A stretch of 61,861 nucleotides of DNA, from assembly GCA_020634935.1 (NCBI GenBank), contig JACKAT010000032.1:1-61861 (forward strand), in the 5' to 3' direction. The position numbers and the translations under genes were made by a program. The DNA is from Anaerolineales bacterium. Lineage in GTDB: Bacteria; Chloroflexota; Anaerolineae; 4572-78; J111. Shown here one piece after another: positions 34,251 through 44,500 of this stretch (the stretch's first letter is position 1; every line of letters starts with the position of its first letter). The notes under the pieces were generated by a model that was given only the letters and a program-made list of their open reading frames with translations, was not told where the DNA came from and did no database searches.

Positions 34251-37157
34251 CTACTGCGGCAAATCCTCTAGAGCGTAGGCTACAGCCTGCTCCAACGTCA
34301 TGGCCCGACCGGCAGCCCAGGCGGCGGCGAAGGCTGCTTCGCCTAACGCATCATGCACTTGTGCAATTTTGTGGTCATACGCTTCCCTATAGGCCATGGA
34401 AAGCGGTGCGCCGCCTATTTCCCGCAAGTTCTCGGCTGCGCCCAATAGCTGTGCTGCCCGCTCCGGCTGAGCTTGAGCCAGAGCCACCATTGCATATCCT
34501 TCGATGCATATGGCAACACACTCGTTGTTGCCAAGTTCGTGACTAAGAAGAAGGCTCTCCTTGAAATAGGGTGCTGCTTGCCAGGAGTTGCCTGACTCGT
34601 TCTGTACCTGGCCCACATTGGCTAGCTGCCTGGCAATCATCCATTTATTTCCATGTTCCCGCATAATTGATAAAGCTTCCTCTGCTAGGGCCAGAGCACG
34701 CCCATAATTTCCTTGATGTTTGGCTACCTCTGACAAGTTGTGCAGCGCGTAGCTCATAGGGAGTTTGTCACCCAGTTTATTAGATAGAGCGATACTTTCC
34801 TCAAAATACTTGGTCGCCTGCTCATTATTACCCTGAGCGTTAGCCTGAGCACCCAGGTTGTTAAGCGCAAAAGCGACCCCTTGTTCATCGCCCGATTCTT
34901 GATAGAGGGTTAACGCGACCTGATGGTGAGTGGTCGCCGATTGATAATCGGTCTGATACCAGGCCATGGTGCCCGCACCCGTGTAAGCCTCAGCCCGCAG
35001 AGCCGGGTCTACCTCGCCGCTCCCGGTCACGGCCTGCTCCAGCCACTGGCGTCCTTCGGTGAAGTGACCTCGCATCTCCCAAAATCGCCAGAGCAGTCCC
35101 ACCAGCCGCAAGTTGAACTCAGTCTGACGATTTTCTTTGAACGAATGTAACACGGCCCGAAGATTGTCGTGCTCTATCTCTACCTGTTCTACGCAAGACT
35201 CCTCATCACACTCCTGTAGCAACTGAGCCATCTCCTCGGCCCAACTCAAGTAATAGTCAACGCAGCTTTGTAGGATGACCTCAGTCTCGTCGTTTGCTTG
35301 TAACTGCTCCAGTCCGTACTCCCGAATACTCTCGAGCATCACAAAGCGCGGCTCGTAATTCACCTCAAGCTGTCTAAGCAAGCTCTTGTCCACCAGCGAC
35401 TCCAAGCCGTCGAACAGGTCGATCTCGCCGGAGATATTGCCCACGGCCTCGGCGGCTTCTAGGGAACAACTGCCGGCAAAGACGGCCAGACGCCTGAATA
35501 GAGCTTGCTCTTCCGGAGTCAGCAACTCATAGCTCCAGTCAATCGTGTTGCGCAGAGTTTGGTGTCGTTCCGGTAAGTTCTTAGCCCCCTTAGTGAGAAT
35601 GTGTAGACGGCGGTTCAACTGGCCCAGCAACTTTGGCGGGGGCAATAAACTAATTCGGGCGGCGGCTAACTCAATGGCAAGGGGCAGTCCATCCACTCTA
35701 GTGCAAATCTCAGCGACCGTCTGAACATTTTCCGAGGTCAAGGCGAAATTAGGTTTGACGGCCCTGGCACGTTCGGTGAATAGTTGGCAAGCTTCATTCT
35801 CAAGCAGGTTGTCAAGGGAAGGTCTGGCTTCGGCATCGGGTAAGGGGAGCGGGGACACAGGGTAGCAGTGCTCGCCATACAGATGGAGCGGCGTTCGGCT
35901 GGTTGCAAGAATTTTCAGATTAGCCGCGTTGGTCAGTAAATCCGTAAGCAGCGGCCCGGCTTCTGTCAAATGCTCAAAGTTGTCTAATATCAGTAGCAAT
36001 CTTTTGTCTTGAATATATTCGGCAAGCAAGTCGATCACGATTCTATCGGCGGTTTCGTGCAGTTGCAGCACCTCGGCAATGGTTGAAACAATCAACTCCG
36101 GGTCCCGAAGCGGGGCAAGCGCTACAAAATAGACGCCATCGGCAAAGTGATTAAGTAAATCGCCGGCAATTTTGAGGGCCAAACGGGTTTTACCCGTGCC
36201 GCCCGGACCGGTCAGGGTCAGCAGTCGAATGTCAGGCTGAAGCAATTTGTCCTGTATGTCACCCAATTCAGCAGAGCGTCCGATAAAACTAGTAAGCTGA
36301 GCCGGTAGATTGTGTGGCGGCGGTGCAGTCGATGAGGGGGCAGCAATTGTTTCTGGCATTAACTCCGCCGGCGACGGCAATTGGCCGGTCTGGATTTGTT
36401 GGTGGAGGGCGGTAGTTTCTGCGCTTGGGGCCACGTCGAGTTCGTCGGCCAGCCGTTGCCGAAGCGTCTCAAACTGAACCAGAGCAGCGCTGCGCTGACC
36501 GGTGCGAGCCAGCAGTCGCATAAGGTGGCGGTGGGCTTGCTCTTGCAACGGATCGATTTCGACCTGCTGTCGGGCATAGTTGAAGGCAAACTCGTAATTA
36601 CCCTGCTGCTCAAAATGATGGGTTAAGTTCTGGAGCGTCGCCAAGAGTTGGATTTGAAGTCGTTCGCGGGTCAGCAGGCTCCACTCTTCAAACGCGGCAC
36701 ACCCTTCGAGAAAGAGGCCCGTTAGAAATGGACCGGTATAGAGCGCTATCGCCTGTTGTAAACGTTCAACAGCTTGCTCGCTCATCTCATCGGTCTGGGG
36801 TGCAGTCGGCCGCCTGTCGACTAATCGGCTAAACTCAGCTACGTCCAGGCGATAGCTGCTGTCGGGATTGAAGTGGATGGTCTGTCGATCGCTAAGGAGA
36901 AAGGGTGGAGTAGCATTACGGTCTCGTAATACCGTCCGCAAATTATTGAGCGCATGGCGCAGATTGGCCCGTGCGTTACTGTCCGGCCAATCCGGCCAGA
37001 ATAATCCGACCAGGCGATCACGCCGGTGCGGTTGATTGCCTTCTACGGCCAGATAAGCCAGTAAGGCACGCGCCTTGTCCGACTGGAAGCCGCTGACAGG
37101 TTGGTTATCCAGTTGGGCCTGGAAGGGTCCCAGAAAAGATAATGATAATCGGGCCAT
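34251..37157 (-). CDS. AfsR/SARP-type regulator: wHTH-BTAD-NB-ARC-TPR
   Basis: A 968-aa STAND-class transcriptional regulator. Residues 1-95 form an OmpR-like winged helix (LSLSFLGPFQAQLDNQPVSG, RAHALN-type RANLRHALNNLR). Residues about 100-255 are the BTAD helical domain, and 290-560 the NB-ARC ATPase with Walker A GPGGTGKTRLA and Walker B LLLILDNFEHL. A winged helix (EEQALFRRLAVFAGSCSLEAAEA) and TPR repeats from about 680 to 930 follow. A signal bound by the TPRs would switch the ATPase and DNA binding. The gene begins 24 bases after the binding-protein gene stop on the same strand, so the two are probably one operon and functionally linked. Confidence 0.9.
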   Translation of the reverse strand: MARLSLSFLGPFQAQLDNQPVSGFQSDKARALLAYLAVEGNQPHRRDRLVGLFWPDWPDSNARANLRHALNNLRTVLRDRNATPPFLLSDRQTIHFNPDSSYRLDVAEFSRLVDRRPTAPQTDEMSEQAVERLQQAIALYTGPFLTGLFLEGCAAFEEWSLLTRERLQIQLLATLQNLTHHFEQQGNYEFAFNYARQQVEIDPLQEQAHRHLMRLLARTGQRSAALVQFETLRQRLADELDVAPSAETTALHQQIQTGQLPSPAELMPETIAAPSSTAPPPHNLPAQLTSFIGRSAELGDIQDKLLQPDIRLLTLTGPGGTGKTRLALKIAGDLLNHFADGVYFVALAPLRDPELIVSTIAEVLQLHETADRIVIDLLAEYIQDKRLLLILDNFEHLTEAGPLLTDLLTNAANLKILATSRTPLHLYGEHCYPVSPLPLPDAEARPSLDNLLENEACQLFTERARAVKPNFALTSENVQTVAEICTRVDGLPLAIELAAARISLLPPPKLLGQLNRRLHILTKGAKNLPERHQTLRNTIDWSYELLTPEEQALFRRLAVFAGSCSLEAAEAVGNISGEIDLFDGLESLVDKSLLRQLEVNYEPRFVMLESIREYGLEQLQANDETEVILQSCVDYYLSWAEEMAQLLQECDEESCVEQVEIEHDNLRAVLHSFKENRQTEFNLRLVGLLWRFWEMRGHFTEGRQWLEQAVTGSGEVDPALRAEAYTGAGTMAWYQTDYQSATTHHQVALTLYQESGDEQGVAFALNNLGAQANAQGNNEQATKYFEESIALSNKLGDKLPMSYALHNLSEVAKHQGNYGRALALAEEALSIMREHGNKWMIARQLANVGQVQNESGNSWQAAPYFKESLLLSHELGNNECVAICIEGYAMVALAQAQPERAAQLLGAAENLREIGGAPLSMAYREAYDHKIAQVHDALGEAAFAAAWAAGRAMTLEQAVAYALEDLPQ

Positions 37158-37181
37158 GAATAAATCGCATTAAATATACCG

Positions 37182-39056
37182 CTACTCGTCCCGCGCCGCT
37201 TTTTTGGCCTCCCAATCGATTTCCCACTGGGCTATCGGATCGACGCCAACCGGACTGATGACCACTTTCGTCAGCCAGGGCTTGTAGAGGCGGTTGAAGG
37301 TGTAATAATTAATCGGCGCAATCACGGCATCCTGGTCGATGATCATCGCCTCGGCCTGGCGATATAGAGCCAGGCGCTTGGTGATGTCGGCCTCAAAGGT
37401 GGCTGCCTCGATCAGCGCATCATATTCGGAATTGTTATATTTGGTAACGTTCATGCCGCTTTCCGATGTAAACACCGGCAGCCAGTCGTTTTGGTCGGGA
37501 TAATCGGAACACAAGCCTAAGCGGAAGATGTGCGGTTTTGTTTCATCCGGCGAGCCGGGCATCAGGGTATCGATGTAAACGCCCCATTCCTGACTTTCGA
37601 TGGTGATGTCAGCCTGGGGAAAAGCCTCTTGCCACATCGCCTGAACCGCCTGGGCCAATTGGATCTGGCCTTCAGCCGTGTCGTGGCCCAAAATGATATC
37701 AATTCCGTCTCCTTCAGGATAGCCGGCTTCGGCCAACCACGCTTGAGCTTGAGCGACCTGATCGGCGTAATCAGCCTGGATCAAGTGACCGCCAATACGC
37801 ATATCATCGGCCACATTGCCAAGAGTACCGGGTGCGGCAAAGGAGTGAGCCGGAATCTGCCCACCTTTGGCTACATTTTCAACAATGTTGACCCGGTCGA
37901 TGGCCGTGGCAAAAGCCTTGCGTACCAGCACGTCATCAAATGGGGGCTTGGTTTGAACAAAGCCAAAGAAGTCGGTACACAAGCGTGGTGCCGTAAAATA
38001 TTCCTGGCTGAGTTGGGGATCGCTTTGAATGCGATCCATGTCGGCCAGCGGCGGCTCCCAGCCGGGTGGGTCGGCAATGAGGTCGAGTTCATTATTTTCA
38101 TACAGGGCCATGGCTGTAGATGCTTGCTCGACGATTGGCCCACCGATCAGGTCGATTTGTACTTCGTCGGCATCGATCCATAGCGGGTTTTTTTTCAGCA
38201 GCAGTGACGCGCCGTGATTCCACTCAGCCAGGGTGTATGGCCCGTTGGTCACAATCGAACCTGGTTCGGTCCATTGCTCACCACCTTCTTCGATAGCCGC
38301 CTGAGGTTGGGGGTACATCATACGCAGGCCGGTAATGGCCGGAAAGTAAGCGGCCGGGCTGGTTAACCTGAAGACGACCGTAGTTTCATCGGGAGCGCTG
38401 ACACCCAGGTTGGTCACGAGTTCTTCGATGTTCTCGGCGCTCGGGTCGGCTGCGTTGAAAGCCTCGGCACCTTCGATGAGGTATAAATTGTAAGCATTCG
38501 TTGAAGCGGTAGCGGGGTCGAGGGTTCGCGTGACGCCGTAGACCACATCTTGGGCAGTCACCGGCCCGATATCCTCAAACGTACCGCTGTCCGAATCGCG
38601 CCGGACCCAGCGGATGTCGTCACGCAGGTGAAAGGTCCATTTCAACCCGTCGTCAGACACCTCCCAATCGGTGGCTAGCCTGGGTACCACGTTGGCCTCA
38701 TCATCAAAGGTAGTCAGGCCGATAAACATCTGGCCGATAAAGAACCCGGAGGTTGTATCGTTGGCCAGAGACGGATCCAAGCTGGGTGGATCGGTGCGGC
38801 TATGGAGGTCCAACCGAATTGGCTCAGTTTGAGACTCTACCGGCGGCTCTTCAGGCTCCGCCTGCGTCACCTTCGGTTCTTCGACAACGGACTCGCTTTG
38901 ATCGCCGGACGGTTCAGCCGTAGCTTCATTGGCTTCCTCGATGACCACTGTTTCGACAGCGGTCTCGGTTTGAACCTCCGGTTCAGCAGCGCAAGCGACT
39001 CCTAGCATCAGCACGAATAATGTCAGCAACAGTGGCCATACTTTTCTTGAAAGCAT
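37182..39056 (-). CDS. ABC transporter substrate-binding lipoprotein, family 5
   Basis: A 624-aa exported binding protein of the peptide/nickel/oligosaccharide (SBP_bac_5) family. The signal peptide (WPLLLTLFVLMLGVACAA) ends in a likely lipid-modified Cys at about 22, and a Thr/Glu-rich linker follows to about 75. The domain body has DPSLANDTTSGFFIGQMFIGLT, LATDWEVSDDGLKWTFHLRDD-type strands and APINYYTFNRLYK near the end. GGGGAGA precedes the ATG. No permease or ATPase genes are in the window. It is paired with an AfsR-like regulator, which suggests a sensing or scavenging role. A truncated paralogue lies on the other side of that regulator. Confidence 0.9.
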   Translation of the reverse strand: MLSRKVWPLLLTLFVLMLGVACAAEPEVQTETAVETVVIEEANEATAEPSGDQSESVVEEPKVTQAEPEEPPVESQTEPIRLDLHSRTDPPSLDPSLANDTTSGFFIGQMFIGLTTFDDEANVVPRLATDWEVSDDGLKWTFHLRDDIRWVRRDSDSGTFEDIGPVTAQDVVYGVTRTLDPATASTNAYNLYLIEGAEAFNAADPSAENIEELVTNLGVSAPDETTVVFRLTSPAAYFPAITGLRMMYPQPQAAIEEGGEQWTEPGSIVTNGPYTLAEWNHGASLLLKKNPLWIDADEVQIDLIGGPIVEQASTAMALYENNELDLIADPPGWEPPLADMDRIQSDPQLSQEYFTAPRLCTDFFGFVQTKPPFDDVLVRKAFATAIDRVNIVENVAKGGQIPAHSFAAPGTLGNVADDMRIGGHLIQADYADQVAQAQAWLAEAGYPEGDGIDIILGHDTAEGQIQLAQAVQAMWQEAFPQADITIESQEWGVYIDTLMPGSPDETKPHIFRLGLCSDYPDQNDWLPVFTSESGMNVTKYNNSEYDALIEAATFEADITKRLALYRQAEAMIIDQDAVIAPINYYTFNRLYKPWLTKVVISPVGVDPIAQWEIDWEAKKAARDE

Positions 39057-39585
39057 ATCTCTCCCCTGTCTTTATATGTTGTTATTCCCACTCAGCTAGA
39101 GTGCAACTGGCGTTAATGCTTTATCGTATTGTTATCGAGGTAGGTTTGAAGCCATTCATCGGCAAGCAGGCTCAACTCTGCAACCGCCATACGCGGCCAG
39201 AGTAAAGCTGCTGACCAACAAGTCGTGGATCGATACCGTTAAATTGTTGAAGACCTATTAGAAATGATGGATTTGTTATGTGGGGACGTCTTTTTGTTAA
39301 CCGGGGTGCATTCTATCAAATTTTGTTAGTTTTTGCAAGAATCTGTAATGGTCAACGACACATTACAAAAATAGACAACAACGAATTGACGAAAGGAGCG
39401 GATTTTTGCTCGTTTTATCCGTTTATTTCTACAATCCGCTGTTGTTTTATCGGTGTGATATCAATTTGCCTCTTATAGTTTTTGCAAACATAAAATTCTC
39501 AACGGTAGAAAGCTGCATTCTCAACGCTGTCTCAACGGTTGCGGGTTATGATAAGGGAAATAATCAAGTATGGAGCAGGTCATCT
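39057..39585. other. Divergent intergenic region
   Basis: No gene is seen. It contains an inverted GCGGATT/AATCCGC pair (about 39399 and 39434) and the 11-base CTCAACG repeats listed separately at 39498-39552. Confidence 0.5.
39498..39552 (+). promoter_or_regulatory. 11-bp phased CTCAACG repeats with -10 box
   Basis: CTCAACGGTAG at 39498, CTCAACGCTGT at 39520 and CTCAACGGTTG at 39531 are spaced 22 and 11 bases. A TATGAT -10 box follows at 39547-39552, five bases after the last unit. This is the layout of SARP/OmpR-activated promoters. It precedes the 73-aa gene at 39586. The unit differs from the CCACT arrays further on. Confidence 0.5.
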
Positions 39586-39807
39586 ATGGCAACGCAAAAA
39601 CACAAATCGTACCATTCTTATCTATTGCGTCTTTGGCAAGAAGATGGCGGCCGCCATTTACGGTGGCGGGCCACATTAGAGAGTGTCCAAAGTGGCGAGA
39701 TGTACCGCTTTGCCAGTTTGGAAAGGCTCTTTGCCTTTCTTCGGCGGCAAGCCATCGCTGCTGCCCGGATAGACGATCAAGGGGATCAGGCCGGCTTAGA
39801 AAAATGA
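39586..39807 (+). CDS. Small conserved-looking protein (YLLRLW...FASLERLFAFL)
   Basis: A 73-aa protein with SYHSYLLRLWQEDGG, WRATLESVQSGE and RFASLERLFAFLRRQ. Short proteins of this pattern are, from memory, frequent in Chloroflexota and often lie next to regulators or extracellular proteins; no function is known. ATG at 39586 is chosen because the pattern begins there and GGAG lies about ten bases upstream. It precedes the winged-helix ATPase gene by 146 bases on the same strand. Confidence 0.65.
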   Translation: MATQKHKSYHSYLLRLWQEDGGRHLRWRATLESVQSGEMYRFASLERLFAFLRRQAIAAARIDDQGDQAGLEK

Positions 39808-39953
39808 CCAGCTATGGACCCATTTTGCCAACAAAATAACATTTGAGGATCGCCAGAATCGACTAGGATAAATAGCTGCCTGTAACTATCTTCCTTTGGA
39901 CTGATCCTCAATGGTGAGTGATACGTAATCAGCTTTAGAGAGGAGGCACAACC

Positions 39954-41288
39954 ATGATTATCGCCAATCCATTTATTCATCGCGGCCCGATCCGCAATGC
40001 GGCTTATTTTTGCAATCGCCGGCAGGAGACGAGCCGGACCTTCGAACTGCTGCGCCAGGCCCAAAGCGTCTCGATCGTCGGCCCCCGCCGGATCGGTAAA
40101 ACGTCCCTGTTGTTTTACTTGGCTAATTCGGCCGTTCTTGAGCAATACGGTTTGGCTCCGGAGCAACACTGTTTTATCTATGTCAACTGCGAAAGCTGTG
40201 CTGCTTTGCATCAAACTGAACTTTACGAACTGCTGCTGCAAGAAATGGGGGAAGCCCTTGCTGAAGCGGATATCCGGCTTGAGCGCAAGCCCGCTTCGCC
40301 GGCCAACGGCAGCTACCGGAGCTTGGAGCAGGCTGTGCGCACGGTGGCCCGCCGGCAGATCCGGCTTGTCTTCTTATTGGACGAATTCGAGGCGCTCAGC
40401 GCCAATCCCCATCTGGATGCTCAATTCTTTTCCGGCCTGAGGGGGTTAGCCACCCGCCACCAGGTGGCCTATGTGACGGTTTCGACCAAACTCTTGCTTG
40501 AACTAACCTATGCCCAAACCAGCGTGCTCAGTTCGCCGTTCTTTAACTTTTTTGCCCAGATTCGTCTGCGGCCATTCGCTCGTGACGAGGCTGAGTTATG
40601 CCTGTCTGACCTTGCTGCTAAGGGTGGGGTGACTTTCACCCCGGCCACTATCGATTTCTTGCTTGAATTGGCTGGACCGCATCCGTTTTATCTGCAACTG
40701 GCCGCTTATCACGCTTTTGCCTACCTTAGCTTTGGTAACACTACGCTAGAGCAAGAAAATCGTAAGCAGGTACGCCGTCGATTTTTAGCTGAGGTGGAGC
40801 CGCATTGGACTTTCACCTGGAATAGTCTGTCGTCCGAGGACCAAAAACACCTGGCTTTGCTGCCGTTAACCCAACAAACGAATTTGGAGGCCGTGGAGCG
40901 GCTGCGAAATGTCGGAGTGGTGCTGCGCGTTGATAACGAAATCGTCTTTCTGTCCCCGACGTTTCGGGAGTTCATCTCCAAACAGTCTGTGCCGAGCGTG
41001 CGGCAAGCGCCGCCAATCATTCTGGATACGGAGCAGCGGGTGGCGCTGCTGCACGGCTCGCCTTTATCGCTGACGCCAACCGAGTTTGAATTATTGGCCT
41101 GTCTGGTCACCCATGCCGGACAGGTCGTCTCCCACCGGGAGATTGAGACCCAAGTCTGGCCCGGCGAATACGTTGAAGACCCTGATCGGCTCAAAACGGT
41201 GCTCAAGACGCTCCGCCGCGCTCTGGGTGAGGCGGCCGGCTGCATTCAGAATGTACGGGGGATAGGTTATCGGTTTTTGAAAACCTAA
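39954..41288 (+). CDS. STAND-like ATPase with C-terminal OmpR-type winged helix
   Basis: A 444-aa cytoplasmic regulator. Residues about 10-250 are an AAA/STAND ATPase with Walker A VGPRRIGKTSLL, Walker B LVFLLDEFEAL, a sensor strand (VAYVTVSTK) and the GPHPFYLQLAAYH motif of this ATPase family. Residues about 260-335 are a helical/winged linker. Residues about 350-444 are an OmpR/PhoB-type DNA-binding domain (LTPTEFELLACLVTHAGQVV, then VKTLR-type LKTVLKTLRRALG, GIGYRFLKT). Having the DNA-binding domain at the C-terminus is opposite to AfsR. It stands directly before the first of four promoters carrying 11-base direct repeats and is the best candidate to bind them. AGAGAGGAGGCACAACC precedes the ATG. 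Confidence 0.85.
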   Translation: MIIANPFIHRGPIRNAAYFCNRRQETSRTFELLRQAQSVSIVGPRRIGKTSLLFYLANSAVLEQYGLAPEQHCFIYVNCESCAALHQTELYELLLQEMGEALAEADIRLERKPASPANGSYRSLEQAVRTVARRQIRLVFLLDEFEALSANPHLDAQFFSGLRGLATRHQVAYVTVSTKLLLELTYAQTSVLSSPFFNFFAQIRLRPFARDEAELCLSDLAAKGGVTFTPATIDFLLELAGPHPFYLQLAAYHAFAYLSFGNTTLEQENRKQVRRRFLAEVEPHWTFTWNSLSSEDQKHLALLPLTQQTNLEAVERLRNVGVVLRVDNEIVFLSPTFREFISKQSVPSVRQAPPIILDTEQRVALLHGSPLSLTPTEFELLACLVTHAGQVVSHREIETQVWPGEYVEDPDRLKTVLKTLRRALGEAAGCIQNVRGIGYRFLKT

Positions 41289-41306
41289 TAATCATAAATC
41301 GGAACA

Positions 41307-41341
41307 GGGGCAGGTGCAGAACAGTCTGCCCCTTTGTTCTT
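41307..41341 (+). terminator. Probable terminator after the ATPase gene
   Basis: AGGGGCAG at 41307-41314 pairs with CTGCCCCT at 41327-41334, followed by TTGTTCTTTT. It lies just before the first CCACT array, separating the regulator from the subtilase transcript. Confidence 0.6.
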
Positions 41342-41359
41342 TTACTCCGGGCAAATTTT

Positions 41360-41436
41360 GCCACTCCATTGCCACTTAATCACCACTTAATCGCCACTCG
41401 CTATCCCCTTAAGAAAATTAATCTTTGGTATAAACT
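41360..41436 (+). promoter_or_regulatory. Promoter P1: five 11-bp direct repeats plus -10 box (subtilase)
   Basis: Units start at 41360, 41371, 41382, 41393 and 41404: gCCACTCCATT, gCCACTTAATC, aCCACTTAATC, gCCACTCGCTA, tCCCCTTAAGA. CTTTGG stands at 41423 and the -10 box TAAACT at 41431-41436, 27 bases after the start of the last unit. There is no -35 hexamer; the last unit occupies its place. The subtilase ATG is at 41581. Confidence 0.8.
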
Positions 41437-41580
41437 GAGATGACGTCAGGCGGCAAACGAGTTGCTCAAGGCTCAACTCAACCTGAATCGTCAAACTGAA
41501 GATTCCCGGAGTTGAATGGGAGTCTCTAGCGGCAGTTGGCAAAACGTTTCGGGAAAACATAACCTATTAGGAGGAATTCC

Positions 41581-44500
41581 ATGGCGCGATCCCATAAGAA
41601 TTGGTCAATGCTTATTGTGATATTATCAGTTACAAGTTGGCTAATTTACCTTAGCTTACCGGACGAGGTGACAGCGACAACGCTCTTTCCAAGTACAATC
41701 GAAAGTAGCTACCCCCCGAGTCGTCCCCCTTGGCAAGCGGATCCCCTTAGTAAGATTGAACCCTCGCTCTTATCAGACTTAAACTCAACCAGCCAGGCTG
41801 AATTCTTTGTGTGGCTGACGGAAAAAGCCGACCTTAGCTCGGCTTATTTATTGAAGACGAAGGAGGGCAAGGGTCGCTTTGTTTTTGAAACGCTGCGCAG
41901 CACCGCCGAGCGCAGCCAAAAAGCACTACGTCAGGAGCTTGAGCGACAGGGGGTACGATATCGATCCTTTTATATTGCTAACAAGATTCTGGTTCAAAAC
42001 GGCACCCGAAACACCCTGCTTAACTTGGCCGCTCGGTCTGATGTGGCTCGTATCACGGCCAATCATCCCTACCAGCTTGAGAAACCGCGGATCGATCCCC
42101 GGCCGGAGCCGGGGGTGTTGACGGTTGAGTCGAACATTACCTTTATCAGGGCCAACGAGGTGTGGGCTTTAGGGATTGATGGACAAGGGACTGTGCTGGC
42201 CGGTAACGATACGGGTTTGGACTGGGATCACCCGGCCTTGATCAACCAGTATCGCGGCTGGAATGGGACGACCGCCGACCACAATTACAACTGGTGGGAT
42301 GCAACCGGAACATACCCCACAGCGCCCGGTGATGGTGATAATCACGGGACTCACACCACCGGTACAATGGTTGGCAGCGATGGGGAAGCTAATCAGATTG
42401 GCGTGTCGCCTGGCAGCCGGACCATTCATTGCAAGAATTTGGATGATTTTGGTTGGGGCAGTGATACCACCATTACCGAGTGTTTTGAGTGGGATTTAGC
42501 TCCATGGGATCTGAAAGGCGAAGATCCACGCCCCGACTTGGCGCCTGATGCTATCAACAACTCCTGGGGTTATTTCGGCGGCGATTATCCCGCCTTTGAA
42601 GATGAGATAGCGGCTTTAGAAGCGGCCGGGATTGTGGTCGAGGTTTCAGCCGGCAATGACGGCCCTGATTGCCAGTCTCTAGGCTCACCCGGCGACTATC
42701 GGCAAGCGCTGACTACCGGCTCAGTTGGTCACGTTAGTGGTAGTCTACCCGGAACACTGTCCTACTTTAGCAGTCGAGGGCAATCTCTCCTATATCCCGA
42801 TGAATTCATACCCGATGTGACGGCGCCCGGTGAGAATATCCGTTCTAGCGTGTCTGGCGGCGGTTACGAAGGAGGTTGGTATGGCACCAGTATGGCCGGT
42901 CCGCACGTTACCGGTCTGGTCGGCCTGATCTGGTCGGCCAATCCCGGCCTGCGTGGGTTTGTGCCCGAAACGATGGAGATGATTAAAGAGACCGCCGTCC
43001 CATTAGCCGATCAAACCGGCTCAAACTGTGGGGGGGATTACACCACCGGTCCCAACAACGATTGGGGGTACGGGACCATTGATGCTTTGGCTGCCGTGCA
43101 GCAGGCTCTGCTCTATGGCGACAGCGGCACGCTGGCCGGAACGGTCAGCGACGCGGAGTCGCAAGCCCCTTTGGTCGGAGCCACCATTCAAGCCACTTTT
43201 AGTCCGACCCTGACTCGACACACGACCAGTGATGCCGCCGGTCAATATGCCCTGCAACTCTTCGATGGACCTCACACAGTCGATGTGGCTCAATACGGCT
43301 ATATGCCGGCCCAAATCGCCAATGTTGTGATTGTGTCCGGTGCAACCACCACGCTCGACATCAATTTGGAGCCGGCCGACAGTTATACCGTCAGCGGGTA
43401 TGTTACCGATGGGGTGACCGGCTGGCCGCTCTCGGCCGAGATTGACATCGAGGGCTATCCGGGCCAGCCGGTGCAGAATGATCCGGTCACCGGCTATTAT
43501 AATGTTTCTCTGGCGGCCGGAACCGGTTACACCTTTACCGTTCGGGCCGAACCCGACGGGTACACCCCACTTAGCCGCAGCGTTGGGCCGCTAACCGGCG
43601 ACGAGAGCGAGGATTTTGGCTTAGTGGCGGATCCGGTAGCCTGTACCGCGCCGGGGTACACGCCGACCTATCAATTCTTTGATGATTTCGAAGCCGGGCT
43701 GGGCCAGTGGGCAACCACCGGTTTATGGCATCGGGAGGCCGAGACGGATACGTGCGGCGCTCAAGTTGCGCCTTTCCCCAGTACCGGTCACGCGGCTTAC
43801 TATGGTCATGCGGATAGCTGCACTTATGCCAATAGCAGCAGCTTTGAGGGGACTCTGACCCTGGCGGCCCCGCTTGACCTCCCGGCTTCCGGCCCGGCCA
43901 CGCTTTCATTCTCCAGTTACGAGCAGACCGAATGTGGCGGCGACTGTACCTGGGATAACCGCACCATCGAGCTGTCCACCGACGGCGGGAGTAGCTGGAC
44001 CCCGTTGGGTGAAGGCGATACCGAGGGCGTCTGGTACCGAAAGACATTCGATTTAACGCCCTATCAGGGCCAGACCGTGGTACCCCGCTTCCGCTTTGAT
44101 AGTGTTGATGGGGGTTATGATGATTATTTGGGCTGGCTGGTTGACGATGTCGGCATTCAGACCGGCTGCGCTCCCCAGCCCGGCAGTCAGGTATACGGCT
44201 ATGTTTATGATGCCAACACCGACCTGCCTTTGGCGGGCGCCGCCGTCACCACTGAGGGCATTCCTGCGGCAACCACCAATGACGGTGGCTTCTACAAACT
44301 CTTTGTCCCGGTTGGAACCCATACTCTAACCGCGACCGTGGCCGGCGGATACAGTCCTGAGGCGCGAGCGGTTACAGTTGGTCAGAACGACTCGATCCAA
44401 CAAGATTTTCAACTACCGGCGGGGCTTCTGGTTGACCTGCCGGCCAGCCTGGACGCTATCTTGAAGTTTGGCGAGAGCCGGACGATGGCATTTTCGCTCA

